From Paraferrimonas sp. SM1919 (GTDB lineage: Bacteria > Pseudomonadota > Gammaproteobacteria > Enterobacterales > Shewanellaceae), in the NCBI RefSeq assembly GCF_010993985.1, contig NZ_WINH01000003.1, forward strand, positions 140,486 through 204,485: a stretch of DNA of 64,000 nucleotides, written 5' to 3'. The first letter of the stretch is position 1; the number at the start of each line of letters is the position of its first letter. Under the pieces are notes generated by a model. That model was given only the letters and a program-made list of their open reading frames with translations, was not told the DNA's origin and did not search any database. Shown piece by piece: positions 63,477 through 64,000 of this stretch. The translations under genes were made by a program, and so were the position numbers.

Positions 63477-63622
63477 GGTGGCAGCTAAAGGTGATATTTC
63501 ATAAAAGTATTACTCAGCGCTACTTGGAAATAAGACTGCCTTCTAATACAACATTGATCCAGATGTCTTACTATGAGGTATTTACTAACACCTCTAATCA
63601 GGTGGCCAAATTAACTTTGTCA

Positions 63623-63889
63623 CTACACTTTGGAAAAGAGAAATTTTGCGGACTCTTTTTTAGCTATAAAGTCTAAATGAGTTTCTTTACTTGAACCGTT
63701 TTCAATCAATTCTTGATAGAATTTTAGAACCGAGAGATAAACCTCGAATCTTTTAGTATAAAGATCTAGCCTCAATTTATTTCGGTTGGTAGCCATTTGT
63801 TGAAATGCGATATATGCAAGAAATATTGATAATATCAATGGAATCCATGTATCACGAATCAAGCAAAATATACTCTCTAAAACTTCCAT
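63623..63889 (-). CDS. small membrane protein, probably truncated integron-cassette gene
   Basis: 88 residues: one TM helix (~14-30, WIPLILSIFLAYIAFQQ) and a polar helical part (RLDLYTKRFEVYLSVLKFYQEL) of a type I recall as common in integron cassettes, where the proteins are usually longer and continue after the ES.FLF motif; here the frame ends soon after (ESAKFLFSKV). Composition is AT-rich, unlike the neighbours. The start lies 28 bp after the end of the attC-like site, a typical cassette spacing. Function unknown. Confidence 0.65.
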   Translation of the reverse strand: MEVLESIFCLIRDTWIPLILSIFLAYIAFQQMATNRNKLRLDLYTKRFEVYLSVLKFYQELIENGSSKETHLDFIAKKESAKFLFSKV

Positions 63890-63916
63890 ATGTTTAATAC
63901 TCTCGACCTATCAAAT

Positions 63917-63992
63917 GCGTATAACGCTCGCAGCACAGGAAAAATTGGAGCGCAGCGGAAATTTTGTCCATGTGCCTGCGCTTGTTAGAGCG
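63917..63992 (-). repeat. attC-like integron recombination site (59-base element)
   Basis: An imperfect palindrome with terminal core-like TAAC/GTTA triplet contexts: CTCTAAC at one end and GTTATAC at the other (read on -). The arms CGCAgGCACAtGGacAAAATT and AATTTTTCCTGTGCTGCG pair with single extrahelical bases (G and T) as attC sites do. Identified by structure; orientation is judged by the gene on the - strand. Confidence 0.7.
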
Positions 63993-64000
63993 TTTACTTG

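Noticed and set aside
63425..63676. 83-codon open frame after the large secreted protein
   Set aside because: Runs through a perfect terminator hairpin and overlaps the cassette-like gene; no homologous pattern seen.
1..64000. Prophage, insertion sequence or CRISPR array
   Set aside because: No transposase, integrase, capsid or Cas genes and no regular repeat-spacer arrays in either strand.

Overview
The window reads as chromosomal DNA of a marine gammaproteobacterium, most like the Alteromonadales (Shewanella/Ferrimonas/Alteromonas relatives). The reasons are the housekeeping gene order (thrS-infC-rpmI-rplT, yccA-tusDCB-tusE, folM, ribE, corA beside a PhoPQ-like pair), a Zur-linked zrg zinc cluster, moderate-to-low GC, and many secreted or hydrolytic genes (sulfatases, TonB receptor, BNR-type lyase-like protein, calcium-binding secreted protein). 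No phage, IS element or CRISPR array was seen.

Layout. 1-4.4 kb: three exported proteins on the + strand (end of a DNRLRE/CBM96-like protein, a subtilase, a BNR-4 propeller protein resembling ulvan lyases). 4.5-11.2 kb: two divergent operons for lipid or hydrophobic-compound metabolism (acyl-CoA dehydrogenase, GST-like protein and quinone oxidoreductase on -; SDR and sulfatase on +), with a 24-bp palindromic operator candidate between them. 11.3-15.6 kb: zinc-acquisition cluster (zur, zrgA, DUF3299 lipoprotein plus partner, ABC ATPase and permease) behind a good Zur box. 15.9-22 kb: mixed genes, including a secreted nuclease-phosphatase fusion, a COG0523 GTPase and a TPR-sulfotransferase. 22-33 kb: TonB receptor, BCCT transporter, MarR regulator, S33 peptidase and an RND efflux pair. 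33-38 kb: small exported and membrane proteins and a LytS/LytTR two-component pair. 38.4-44.8 kb: a tightly packed six-gene operon (MDR reductase, DUF2855, small membrane protein, haloalkane-dehalogenase-like hydrolase, sulfatase, saccharopine-dehydrogenase-like reductase), probably catabolic, substrate unknown. 44.8-45.1 kb: tRNA-Ser(UGA) beside a decayed tandem copy of its own 3' half and terminator. 45.2-60.7 kb: mainly core genes (yccA, tusDCBE, Nif3, rplT/rpmI/infC/thrS, folM, ribE, TrmH-type methyltransferase, corA, phoPQ-like, ydjA, rRNA-type methyltransferase). 61.1-63.4 kb: two secreted proteins, one with TSP3 and PKD-like repeats. 63.6-64 kb: an AT-rich, apparently truncated small membrane gene followed by an attC-like integron recombination site, suggesting that a gene-cassette array begins at the right edge.

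How genes work together. Zur with its box is expected to control zrgA and perhaps the divergent ABC genes for zinc uptake. tusDCB and tusE form the sulfur relay for tRNA 2-thiouridine. The translation operon thrS-infC-rpmI-rplT keeps its classical order, with infC apparently starting at AUA. CorA and the PhoPQ-like pair are convergent neighbours that may share a Mg2+ theme. The most notable observations are the attC-like site, the tRNA-Ser partial duplication, the EEP-HAD fusion, the paired hairpin-rich repeats in two convergent intergenic regions, and the sulfatase/dehalogenase/DUF2855 operon. All functional calls come from reading motifs by eye; no database search was run.
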